Positions 43,325 to 50,934 of a stretch of DNA of 51,745 nucleotides are shown here, in pieces (position 1 is the first letter of the stretch; every line of letters starts with the position of its first letter). Below the pieces are notes generated by a model that searched no databases, was not told where the DNA came from, and saw only the letters and a program-made list of their open reading frames with translations. Location: the NCBI GenBank assembly GCA_035649895.1, contig DASRIS010000133.1:1-51745 (forward strand), written 5' to 3'. The stretch comes from DASSUC01 sp035649895 (GTDB lineage: Bacteria; Actinomycetota; Actinomycetes; Mycobacteriales; Micromonosporaceae). Position numbers and translations under genes: made by a program.

Positions 43325-43330
43325 CCGGAC
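43311..43330 (+). terminator. Short hairpin over the TetR stop codon
   Basis: GTCCGGT-CGGGTA-ACCGGAC spans the TAA stop of the regulator gene. A 7-bp stem may end or weaken transcription before the permease gene. Confidence 0.4.
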
Positions 43331-43435
43331 CGGACGGCCTCGGGCATCCGTACCGCCGTCCCAATAACCGGGAAAATCCCTACTAGCTCGGCCGGATATG
43401 TAGCTGGTCCTAGGCCGCTGGCCGACACTCGACGG

Positions 43436-44407
43436 ATGGACCTGGTCTTGACGCTGGCCGGCTTCGGCGTAGGCGTGGTGGTGGGGCTCACCGGCATGGG
43501 GGGCGGCGCGCTGATGACCCCGATCCTGGTGCTGTTCTTCGGCGTCCCGCCGTTGGCCGCGGTCTCCAGCGACCTCGCCGCGAGCGCGGTGATGAAGCCG
43601 TTCGGCGGCTGGGTCCACGCCCGGCGCGGCACGGTGTGCTGGCCGCTGGTCTGATGGCTGTGCGCCGGCAGCATCCCCAGCGCGTTCGCCGGTGTCCTGC
43701 TGATGCGCCTGGTCGGTCACGACGGAGCGGTGCAGGACGCCGTGCGGTACGCCCTCGCCGTCGCCCTCCTGCTCGCCGCCGGTGGTCTCGTCGTCCGGGC
43801 CTACACCGGTCATGGCCGCACCGCTGGCGAGGACTGGGCGGCCACCGTGCGGGTACGCCGGCTGCCCACCGTCCTGCTCGGCGCGGTTGGCGGGCTGGTG
43901 GTCGGGCTGACCTCGGTCGGCTCGGGCTCGCTCATCATCGTCGTGCTGCTCGCGCTCTATCCCGCGCTGCGGGCCAACGACCTGGTGGGTACGGACCTGG
44001 TGCAGGCCGTACCGCTGGTGACCGCGGCGGCCCTGGGGCACGCCTTCTTCGGCGACCTGCACCTGGACGTGGCGGCTGCGGTGCTCGTCGGCTCCATACC
44101 CGGGGTGCTGCTCGGGGCCCGGATGTCCTCCCGCGCCCCCGCCGGTGTGGTGCGTGCGGCCCTGGTCGTGGTGCTGATGGCCAGCGCGTTGAAGCTCTTC
44201 GGCGTGGCCAACACGGTCGTCGTGACAGCCGTCGTCTGCGGGGCGGCCGCGATGGTGGCGGAGTCGCTGCTGCGCCGCGGCGGCGCAGGAAGGACCGGTG
44301 AGCCAGGGACCACCGCAAGAACCGGCAAGCTGGAGCAGCCGCCCGCGCCCGGTCCTGTGCCGGTGACAGTCCCTGACCCGGCGCCAGCGACCCCTGGAAC
44401 GGGGTGA
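43436..44407 (+). pseudogene. TauE/SafE-type (TSUP) permease gene with an in-frame TGA
   Basis: From ATG 43436 a protein begins 'MDLVLTLAGFGVGVVVGLTGMGGGALMTPILVLFFGVPPLAAVSSDLAASAVMKPFGG' (given as positions 1-58), the N-terminal repeat of the sulfite/sulfonate exporter family. At codon 73 the frame has TGA (43652-43654) between 'CWPLV' and 'WLCAGSIPSAFAGVLL'. It then continues in the same frame with unchanged codon bias to 44407, including the second family repeat 'GGLVVGLTSVGSGSLIIVVLLALYPALRANDLVGTDLVQAV'. The whole would be 323 codons with about eight helices. The single stop looks recent, or is a base-call error. A Pro-rich tail follows the last helix. If real, the permease is lost. Confidence 0.8.
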
Positions 44408-44459
44408 GGCCAGTGCGCGGCCCAGCCGGCGGGTGAGGGCCGCCGGCGGTCCGGCATCT

Positions 44460-44657
44460 GGCCAGGAGGATCCAGGCGACGACCGCGAGGATGGTGAAGA
44501 TGTAGCTGAGTACCAGGCCTGCCGTTGCCAGGCCGCCGCCCTGCTCTCCGGTGCGGCGGATCTGCCGCTTGGCGATGTGGCCGAACACGATGCCCAGCGG
44601 CGCGAACACGAACGCGAAGACCTGCGCCTCGTACCAGCGAGCACGACATAGATGCAT
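44460..44657 (-). pseudogene. DUF4190-type membrane protein remnant
   Basis: One minus-strand frame encodes 'VFAFVFAPLGIVFGHIAKRQIRRTGEQGGGLATAGLVLSYIFTILAVVAWILLA' (residues 13-66), the complete two-helix DUF4190 unit with its conserved GHIAKRQI and GLA.AGLVL parts. The expected start of the first helix ('M...SLV') is in another frame just upstream (MSCSLV, around 44672), separated by about 13 extra bases. After the second helix the frame runs on without a natural end into antisense of the permease gene. It therefore seems frameshifted at the front and open at the end. Confidence 0.55.
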
Positions 44658-44700
44658 GGCAGTGGGGGGCTGGCCTGGGGCCGGACGCGACGGCGGGGAC

Positions 44701-44722
44701 AGTAAGGAAACCTTCCATTACT
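44701..44722. promoter_or_regulatory. Inverted repeat upstream of chitinase gene
   Basis: AGTAAGGAA and TTCC(A)TTACT arms flank ACC, with one extra A in the right arm; the core is AAGGAAACCTTCC. It ends 53 bp before the chitinase start and so is placed where a regulator of secreted hydrolase expression would bind. Confidence 0.55.
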
Positions 44723-44775
44723 CCGTCTTATTGGCTAGCGTCACTGCATGTCCTCGGCCATGGGAGGTCGTCGTC

Positions 44776-46137
44776 ATGCAGACCCGAATCGTCCATGCCC
44801 TTGTCGCCGCCGTGCTCGGCGCGACCGGGGTCCTCGCCGTCGGAGGCTCTGGCCAGCCGGCCGCGCCACAGTTGGCCGGCGCTAGCCAGCCGGCGGCCGG
44901 CTCGGCCGCCCTCGCCGGGCCCTACGTCAAGGTCGGCTACTTCACCCAGTGGGGCATCTACCGCCGCAACTTCCTGGTCCGTGAGGTGCACACGGCAGGC
45001 ATGGCGGCGAAGCTGACCCACATCAACTACGCGTTCGCCAACGTCGGCGCCGACGGCCGCTGCTTCGAGGCGAACCAGGCCGGCGTGGGCGATGCCTGGG
45101 CCGACTACCAGAAGCGGTTCAAGGCGGGCGAGTCGGTCGACGGCGTCGGCGACGTCTACACCCAGCCGCTCGCCGGCAACTTCAACCAGCTGCGCAAGCT
45201 CAAGGCGATGTACCCGCACCTCAAGGTCATGCTGTCCATCGGGGGCTGGACCTGGTCCAGGTACTTCTCCGACGCCGCGCTCACGCCGGCGTCCCGGCAG
45301 GCCTTCGCCGCCTCGTGCATCGACCTGTTCCTCAAGGGCAACCTGCCGATCATCGGCACGTCCCCGCACGGCGGCCCAGGATCTGGGTACGGCGTCTTCG
45401 ACGGGTTCGACATCGACTGGGAGTGGCCAGGTTCCGAGGGCAACCCCGGCAACATCGTGCGGCCCGAGGACAAGCAGAACTTCACCCTGCTACTCGCCGA
45501 GCTCCGCCGCCAGCTCGACGAGTACGGCGCCCAGACCGGCCGGCGCTACGGGCTCACCGCCTTCCTGCCCGCCGACCCGGCGCGCGTGGCCGCCGGGGTC
45601 GAGGTGGCGAACGCCTTCTCCTACCTGGACTTCGCCACGGTGCAGGGCTACGACCTGCACGGCGCCTGGGAGCCGGTCACCAACCACCAGGGGCAGCTCT
45701 ACTCGCCGGCCGCCGACCCGACCCCGCAGCGGTTCAGCGCCGACCTCGCCGTGCGCACCTACCTGGCCGGTGGCGCGCCCGCCAGCAAGCTGGTGATCGG
45801 AATCCCGTACTACGGCCGGGGCTGGACCGGGGTCGCCAACACCAACAACGGGCTGTACCAGCCTTCGTCCGGCCCGGCGCGGGGCACCTATGAGGACGGT
45901 GCCGACGACTACGCGAAGGTGGTCAGCAAGTCGGGCACCCGCTTCTACGACGCGGGCGCCGTCGCCGCCTGGCTCTTCGACGGGCGCAACTTCTGGTCGT
46001 ACGACGACCCGCAGGTGATCGCGGCCAAGACGGCGTACGTCAAGGCCAACGGTCTCGGCGGGACGATGGTGTGGTCACTGGACGGCGACACCGATGCGGC
46101 CACCCTCACCACGGCGATAGACGCCGGCCTGGCCTGA
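44776..46137 (+). CDS. Secreted GH18 chitinase
   Basis: GGGAGG lies 8 nt before ATG 44776. The 453-residue enzyme has a signal peptide (about residues 1-35) followed by an Ala/Gly/Pro linker and one GH18 catalytic domain. Landmarks are 'KVGYFTQWGIYRRNF', 'KVMLSIGGWTWS', the catalytic 'FDGFDIDWEWPG' (DxxDxDxE with Glu as acid), 'GYDLHGAWEP' and 'GGTMVWSLDGDT'. There is no chitin-binding module. It cuts chitin outside the cell. It is probably controlled by the inverted repeat 53 bp upstream. Its length and domain set are typical of Streptomyces-type family 18 chitinases. Confidence 0.95.
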   Translation: MQTRIVHALVAAVLGATGVLAVGGSGQPAAPQLAGASQPAAGSAALAGPYVKVGYFTQWGIYRRNFLVREVHTAGMAAKLTHINYAFANVGADGRCFEANQAGVGDAWADYQKRFKAGESVDGVGDVYTQPLAGNFNQLRKLKAMYPHLKVMLSIGGWTWSRYFSDAALTPASRQAFAASCIDLFLKGNLPIIGTSPHGGPGSGYGVFDGFDIDWEWPGSEGNPGNIVRPEDKQNFTLLLAELRRQLDEYGAQTGRRYGLTAFLPADPARVAAGVEVANAFSYLDFATVQGYDLHGAWEPVTNHQGQLYSPAADPTPQRFSADLAVRTYLAGGAPASKLVIGIPYYGRGWTGVANTNNGLYQPSSGPARGTYEDGADDYAKVVSKSGTRFYDAGAVAAWLFDGRNFWSYDDPQVIAAKTAYVKANGLGGTMVWSLDGDTDAATLTTAIDAGLA

Positions 46138-46175
46138 CGACCGGCGCAGGCCGAGCGGCTCAGGACTGCAGCGGC

Positions 46176-46694
46176 TCAGGACCACAGCTCGAAGGGCTCC
46201 TCGACCGGTTCCCCGGCGAGGAAGGAGGTCAGCAACGCGGGCAGCCGGCCGGGGTAGAACCGCTCGGGGCTGCCGACCACCTCGGCCGACGGCCACCACC
46301 GGAAGCCGATGTAGTCCTCCTTCTCGTAGTCAAGGCGACCGGTCCCGTCCACGGCCGGGCCGGGACCGGTCAGCCGGACCAGCACGACCACCTCGTGCTG
46401 CAGGCGCCGCTCGTCGCGGTAGCGGAACGAGGCACTCCGGCGCCACGTCGGCGGGCCGACCTGGTCCGGTCGTACGGCGATGCCGGTCTCCTCGCGCAGC
46501 TCCCGGATGGCCGTCTCCCGGTAGGTCTCTCCCGGGTCGATCCCGCCACCGGGCAGCTCCCACCAGGTCCCGAGGTCGGGCCTGCCCGGGTACCGGGTGT
46601 GGAACAGCAGCAGATGGTCGTTCCCGTCGAGCACTACGAGCCGCACCACGCTCCGCTCGACGACCGGCAGGTCGTCATCCGGAAGCTCCGGCAT
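46176..46694 (-). CDS. Nudix hydrolase
   Basis: GGGAGGAGG lies 5 nt before ATG 46694. The 172-residue protein has the full Nudix box 'GGGIDPGETYRETAIRELRE' continued by 'ETGI', with the catalytic and Mg-binding Glu residues, in the first half. 'WWELPGGG' precedes it. The fold is a single Nudix domain that hydrolyses a nucleoside diphosphate linked to another group; the substrate is unknown. A triplicated sequence in its leader repeats the ribosome-site and start region. It converges with the chitinase gene. Confidence 0.93.
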   Translation of the reverse strand: MPELPDDDLPVVERSVVRLVVLDGNDHLLLFHTRYPGRPDLGTWWELPGGGIDPGETYRETAIRELREETGIAVRPDQVGPPTWRRSASFRYRDERRLQHEVVVLVRLTGPGPAVDGTGRLDYEKEDYIGFRWWPSAEVVGSPERFYPGRLPALLTSFLAGEPVEEPFELWS

Positions 46695-46769
46695 CCGTTC
46701 CTCCTCCCGGGAAGCTCCGGCATCCCGTCCTCCCGCCATCCCGTCCTCCCCCTGGAAGCTTCGGCACCC
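46681..46769. repeat. Triplicated leader sequence of the Nudix gene
   Basis: The plus-strand unit GGAAGCTCCGGCATCC occurs at 46681, 46710 and, with changes (GGAAGCTTCGGCACCC), at 46754. Read on the minus strand each copy encodes the start 'MPELP' or a relic of it, and the first two carry nearby GGGAGG-like sequence. This looks like local duplication of the translation start region. Confidence 0.8.
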
Positions 46770-46960
46770 GGTCCACCTTCCCGATGTTGGGTCACCCAGC
46801 CCCGCTGCCGGGTGCGGCAGTGAGGCCGCGGCTGGATGTGCCTCGGTGCCCAGGCGACCTGTTGCGGGCCCCCGCAGGCCCGACTCTGCCACGGGAAGGT
46901 CCGCGGCCGGCGACAGCATTGGATAGCGTGGAAAGCTGACGCCGTTGGACAGGGGGCGCG

Positions 46961-47404
46961 ATGTCCAAGCAGCTCCGTACCGAGGTTGAGATCCAGGCCA
47001 GCCCGGAGCGGGTCTGGCAGGTCCTCACCGACTTCGCCGCCTACCCGCAGTGGAACCCGTTTCTGGTCCGTGCCAGCGGCGGTCTGGCGCCGGGTGAGCG
47101 GCTGACCATCCGCATGCAGCCGGTGGGCGGCCGGGCGATGACCTTCCGCCCGACCGTACGGGAGGCCGTACCGCAGCAGCGGCTGCGCTGGCTCGGCCAC
47201 CTGCTCGTACCCGGCATCTTCGACGGCGAGCACAGCTTCACGATCGAGCAGCTGGGCGCCGGCCGGGTCCGCCTGGTCCAGGAGGAGGACTTCCGCGGCG
47301 TGCTGGTGCCGTTCCTCGGCAGGTTCCTGGACCGGCGCACCCGGCCGGCGTTCGAGCAGATGAACCAGGCGCTCAAGCGGCGGGCCGAGCAAGCGGGGCC
47401 GTAG
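46961..47404 (+). CDS. SRPBCC family protein
   Basis: The 147-residue protein begins 'MSKQLRTEVEIQASPERVWQVLTDFAAYPQWNPFLV', the classic START/SRPBCC (polyketide cyclase/AHSA1-like) opening. 'LRWLGHLLVPGIFDGEHSFTIEQLGAGRVRLVQEEDFRG' and the C-terminal helix 'RTRPAFEQMNQALKRRAE' complete the fold. It forms a helix-grip with a hydrophobic pocket for a lipid or aromatic ligand. No enzymatic residues can be named. It is convergent with the following hypothetical gene, with a hairpin between them. Confidence 0.92.
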   Translation: MSKQLRTEVEIQASPERVWQVLTDFAAYPQWNPFLVRASGGLAPGERLTIRMQPVGGRAMTFRPTVREAVPQQRLRWLGHLLVPGIFDGEHSFTIEQLGAGRVRLVQEEDFRGVLVPFLGRFLDRRTRPAFEQMNQALKRRAEQAGP

Positions 47405-47444
47405 CCCCACGCGGGCCCCAGCGCAGCAGCGCCAGGGTGGGGCT
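47403..47444. terminator. Hairpin between convergent genes
   Basis: AGCCCCAC at 47403-47410 pairs with GTGGGGCT at 47437-47444; a GC-rich segment with AGCGC/GCGC pairing fills the loop. The element overlaps both stop regions. Confidence 0.45.
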
Positions 47445-47851
47445 CAGCCGGTCGACCCGTTCTCGAGCGCGGCCTTCACCTTCGAGATCATCTCAGCCTG
47501 GGCCGGGTTGGGGCCTGAGCCCATTGACTGCTCGATGGCGATCGTCACGATCCGCCGAAAGCTGTCGACCTCGTCGGGTGCCTTGGCCTTCAGCACGCCG
47601 ACCGCCGCCGACAGAGCTGGCAGCACGGTGGCCGCGATCTCGGCAGCTGACTTCCCATCGATGTGGATCTTGTCCTTGCCGGCGAGCACCTCGCCGACCA
47701 CGCCGGTGGCGCCGGTGAGCACCTTCGCCCCGACGATGTTGGCCTTGGTCGTGGAGATCGCCCCGGGATAGGCGATCGAGACCAGGGTGACCGCGCCGTA
47801 GGCGGCCGTCTTGATCGTCTCCCTCTCCTGGGTGGTGAGCTGTTCGGCCAT
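47444..47851 (-). CDS. Small actinobacterial protein of unknown function
   Basis: The start ATG 47851 has AGAGG 5 nt upstream. The 135-residue protein begins 'MAEQLTTQERETIKTAAYGAVTLVSIAYPG' and continues 'KANIVGAKVLTGATGVVGEVLAGKDKI', 'SAAEIAATVLPALSAAVGVLK' and 'DEVDSFRRIVTIAIEQSMGSGPNPAQAEMISKVKAALE'. It is soluble and largely helical with no signal peptide. I have seen the pattern as hypothetical proteins in this group but know no function. It is monocistronic. Confidence 0.8.
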   Translation of the reverse strand: MAEQLTTQERETIKTAAYGAVTLVSIAYPGAISTTKANIVGAKVLTGATGVVGEVLAGKDKIHIDGKSAAEIAATVLPALSAAVGVLKAKAPDEVDSFRRIVTIAIEQSMGSGPNPAQAEMISKVKAALENGSTG

Positions 47852-48272
47852 CACAACCTCTAATCCGCGGTCGTACGCGCGACGTCGCCGGCCGCTGTGC
47901 GGGCGGGTGGCACATGTGGTGTCCGGGCGCAGGTGCCACCCGCTCCCAAGTAGATCCGGTATGCGCCTGGACGTTCCTAACTTGAATAGTAACAAGTGAA
48001 CTAGTAGTCGTCCTACTAAACCCGCCTCATCCCGGTGCCTGACTGCGACCAAGATCCGCACGGCGCGCGTTCCACCATGATCTTGATCTTCTGAGGTCCA
48101 CCGAGGCGCGCAACAAACTTGCGCTCCTCCCGGGACGAGGTGGGCCTCCGCCTCAAGGTCATCTCAGCTTCTGGGATCACCCTGTGGCCGTGCCGGCCGT
48201 CCTGAAGACGAAGAAATGGCCCACAACCGGGCCCGGCCTGGCCCGGCTCTGGCCGTCTTCCGGTCAAGTTCG

Positions 48273-48323
48273 GCGATCTAGAAGACTTATGCCGTGATGG
48301 TGTGCATAAGTCTTCTAGATCGC
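48273..48323. repeat. Perfect 20-bp inverted repeat with 11-nt loop
   Basis: The arm at 48273-48292 (GCGATCTAGAAGACTTATGC) is matched exactly by its reverse complement at 48304-48323. Its base composition is less GC-rich than the genome around it. There is no T-tract. It could be a strong terminator, a protein-binding site or a short mobile repeat. Confidence 0.85.
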
Positions 48324-48428
48324 GAAGCAACTCAGTTTCAGTGAGCCGCCAGGGCTCGTGCCGGTCGCTCCGGGGGCTAGGGACCGCTTAATGCTTGAAT
48401 AAGTCCAATAAATGAACGCATTAGCGCC

Positions 48429-48449
48429 ATTTGCGCCAAATTCGCAAAT
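48429..48449. promoter_or_regulatory. AT-rich inverted repeat before a seven-codon frame
   Basis: ATTTGCG and CGCAAAT arms with a 7-nt spacer stand in an AT-rich patch. 24 bp later a plus-strand GGAGGG box precedes the frame MLMSRVF (48473-48496). It looks like a relic promoter and leader but has no gene after it on this strand. Confidence 0.35.
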
Positions 48450-48605
48450 ACGCATACTCGGAGGGAAGTGCGATGCTCATGTCGCGTGTCTTCTAGGAAG
48501 CGGTCATACGCCCGTGGCCACGGACGCCACCCGTGCTCGTCTGGCCGACGCGACCTCAGCGGGCCGTGCCCATCCCAGCCAGCCGGAGCGGTACGGGAGG
48601 AGGTA

Positions 48606-50756
48606 CTACGCGTGCTCGAGCCTGGCCCGGGGCAGCCAGCGGCCGATCCATCCCGGCAGCCACCAGGCCCGGGCGCCGAGCAGCTGCATGACCGCCGGCA
48701 CGATCAGGCACCGGATGACCACCGCGTCGAGGAAGATCGCCACGGCCAGCCCGAGGCCGAACTGCTGGAGCATCCGGTCCGGGCTGAGTATGAAGGCGCC
48801 GAAGACGACGACCATGATGGCTCCGGCTGCGGTCACCACCCGCCCGGTGGTCGCCATGCCCTCCCGGACGGCCCGGTGCGCGTCGTGCGAGCGCTCCCAC
48901 TCCTCATGCATGCGCGAGATCAGGAACACCTCGTAGTCCATGGAGAGGCCGAAGACGATCGCGAAGATCATCACGGGGATGAACGCCTCGATCGGCCCGG
49001 GCTGGATGCCTAGCGCACCCTCCTGGAACACCAGGACGACCACGCCCAGCGCGGCGGAGATGCTCAGCAGGTTGAGGATCGCGGCCTTGATCGGGATGAG
49101 CAGCGACCGGAAGACGACCATCAGCAGCAGCGCGGACAGGCCGATGACGATGAGTACGAACAGCGGCAGCCGCTTGCTGATCGTCTCGGAGTAGTCCTCC
49201 AGGCCTGCGGTGCTGCCGCCGACCAGGAACCGGGCGCCGGTCTCCCGCTCCAGCGGCGGCAGCACGTCGTCGCGCAGGCGGTGGACCAGGTCGCTCGTTG
49301 CCGGGTCCTGGGGGGACGTGGTGGGGAAGACGATCACCTGTGAGACCTCGCCGCTGCCGAGAGGTATCGGGGGTGTTGTCTCGGCAACACCCTGGGTGGT
49401 GTCCAGCTTCTGCTGGAGCTTGCCTGCCGCCTGCTGGCTGCCGTCGACCACGACCAGCAGCGGGCCGCTGAAGCCGGCGCCGAAGCCGCGAGCCAGCAGG
49501 TCGTACGCCTGCCGGCTGCTGGTGGACTCGTCGTCGTTGCCGGCGTCGGCGAAGCCCAGGCGCATGTCCAGCACGGGGATCGACAGGGCGAGCAGCGCTG
49601 CCAGCGCGACCAGAGCCGACAGCCAGGGCCGGCGCTGTACCGCCTCGGACCAGCGCCGCCAGATGGCGCCCTCGGGCCGCTTGGCCTTTGCCGCGCGCTT
49701 TTGCACCCTGCGCTCGATCCGGCGGCCGAAGATGGCGAGCAGCGCCGGCAGCAGCGTGAGCGAGGCGACCATGGTCATCAGCACGGTCAGCGCGACGGCG
49801 AGAGCGACGCCCTGCAGCGCGCCGAGGCCGAGGGCCACCAGGCCGATCAGAGCGAGGACCACCGTGCAGGCGGCGAAGAAGACGGTGCGTCCGGCGGTGT
49901 CCAGCGCGGTACTCACCGCCCGCTCCCGGTCGGCGCCGTGCACCAGCTCGCTGCGGTAGCGCGAGAAGACCAGCAGCGCGTAGTCGATGCCGACCCCCAG
50001 GCCGACGAGCATCATCAGCGGGGGAGTGAAGTCGGCGACCGAGGCGAGGTGCGAGGCGAGCACGACCAGCCCGACCGTGCTGCCCACCGCGAAGATCGCG
50101 ATGACGATGGGCAGGGTCGCCGCGAGCAGCGAACCGAAGAGGATCACCAGGATGACCAGCGCGGCAAAGATGCCCATGTACTCGCCGCCGCTGCTTTCGG
50201 GCTCCTCTGCGGCCCGCACGGCCTCGCCGCCCAACGCGACCCGTAGCCCGTCGCCCTCGGCCCGCTCCGCCGTCGCGATCATGTCCCGGACATCGGCGTA
50301 CGGCATCTCCTCGTCCAGCACGTCGAGCTGGACGGTGGCGTAGCCGATCCTGCCATCGCCGGAGATCGTCCCCTGGCTCATGTCCGGGACCACCACGTCG
50401 ACCACGTGCGGGGAGCGCTTGACGTCCGCCAGCATCGCCTCGACCCGCTGCTTGACCGCTGGCGCAGCGAGCCCGGACGGGTGCTCCACAACCACCTGGA
50501 TGGTGCCGCCGGCCTGGGCCGGAGCGTGCCGCTTCAGCGTGTCGATGGCCTCCTGCGACTGGGTGCCGGGCAGCGAGAAGTCGTTGTGGTAGTCGCTGCC
50601 GACCGCCTGCGCCCCGACCGTGACGCCGACCAGGACCAGCACCCAGAGCACAAGAGCCCACCAGCGACGGCGGTACGACCAGGCGGCGAGGCGCTCGAAC
50701 ATGCTCCTGCGCGGGGCGGTGCGCGTGTCGTCAAGCGTGGCGGCGGACTTGGCCAT
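48606..50756 (-). CDS. MMPL-family (RND-type) membrane transporter
   Basis: The 716-residue protein has the MMPL layout: a first helix near residue 35, a large exterior loop, a bundle of five helices with 'PPLMMLVGLGVGIDYALLVFSRYRSEL' (the conserved GIDYALL in helix 4), a second loop, and a second bundle with 'FAIVFGLSMDYEVFLISRM'. These Asp-Tyr pairs in helices 4 and 10 form the proton relay. Family members export lipids, pigments or antibiotics. It lies upstream of nothing in its direction and shares its strand with the halogenase gene; a natural-product export role is plausible but unproven. Confidence 0.93.
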   Translation of the reverse strand: MAKSAATLDDTRTAPRRSMFERLAAWSYRRRWWALVLWVLVLVGVTVGAQAVGSDYHNDFSLPGTQSQEAIDTLKRHAPAQAGGTIQVVVEHPSGLAAPAVKQRVEAMLADVKRSPHVVDVVVPDMSQGTISGDGRIGYATVQLDVLDEEMPYADVRDMIATAERAEGDGLRVALGGEAVRAAEEPESSGGEYMGIFAALVILVILFGSLLAATLPIVIAIFAVGSTVGLVVLASHLASVADFTPPLMMLVGLGVGIDYALLVFSRYRSELVHGADRERAVSTALDTAGRTVFFAACTVVLALIGLVALGLGALQGVALAVALTVLMTMVASLTLLPALLAIFGRRIERRVQKRAAKAKRPEGAIWRRWSEAVQRRPWLSALVALAALLALSIPVLDMRLGFADAGNDDESTSSRQAYDLLARGFGAGFSGPLLVVVDGSQQAAGKLQQKLDTTQGVAETTPPIPLGSGEVSQVIVFPTTSPQDPATSDLVHRLRDDVLPPLERETGARFLVGGSTAGLEDYSETISKRLPLFVLIVIGLSALLLMVVFRSLLIPIKAAILNLLSISAALGVVVLVFQEGALGIQPGPIEAFIPVMIFAIVFGLSMDYEVFLISRMHEEWERSHDAHRAVREGMATTGRVVTAAGAIMVVVFGAFILSPDRMLQQFGLGLAVAIFLDAVVIRCLIVPAVMQLLGARAWWLPGWIGRWLPRARLEHA

Positions 50757-50884
50757 CGTATGGACCTCTCTCGAGCCGTACGAGGATCAGCGGCAGCGGT
50801 AGTCGCACACACTACCTTCCGAACCGCATCCACAAGGGTCATCGCGATCTAGCACGGTGGGGCGGGACGGCCCGGCCAGGGCAG

Positions 50885-50912
50885 GGGCCGGCCGGTCACG
50901 ATGGGCCGGCCC
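50885..50912 (-). terminator. Hairpin after the halogenase gene
   Basis: GGGCCGGCC at 50885-50893 and GGCCGGCCC at 50904-50912 form a 9-bp stem with a 10-nt loop, 23 bp beyond the halogenase stop codon on the minus strand. Confidence 0.45.
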
Positions 50913-50934
50913 GGGTCAAGACGGGCCCGCCCGG

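Larger units (their letters stand above)
47852..48605. other. Long intergenic region with repeats
   Basis: About 750 bp between the small protein gene and the MMPL gene. It contains a 20-bp inverted repeat (48273-48323), an AT-rich patch with an ATTTGCG/CGCAAAT repeat (48429-48449), and a seven-codon frame with a good ribosome site (48473-48496, MLMSRVF). None of the longer frames here looks like a protein. Confidence 0.6.

Noticed and set aside
43652..43654. TGA read as selenocysteine in the permease
   Set aside because: The family has no selenoproteins, the position lies before a membrane helix without redox motif, and I see no obvious SECIS-type hairpin after it.
48904..50661. Minus-strand 585-codon frame overlapping the MMPL gene in another frame
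   Set aside because: It is rich in Arg, Gly and Ala without motifs, while the other frame encodes a complete MMPL transporter.
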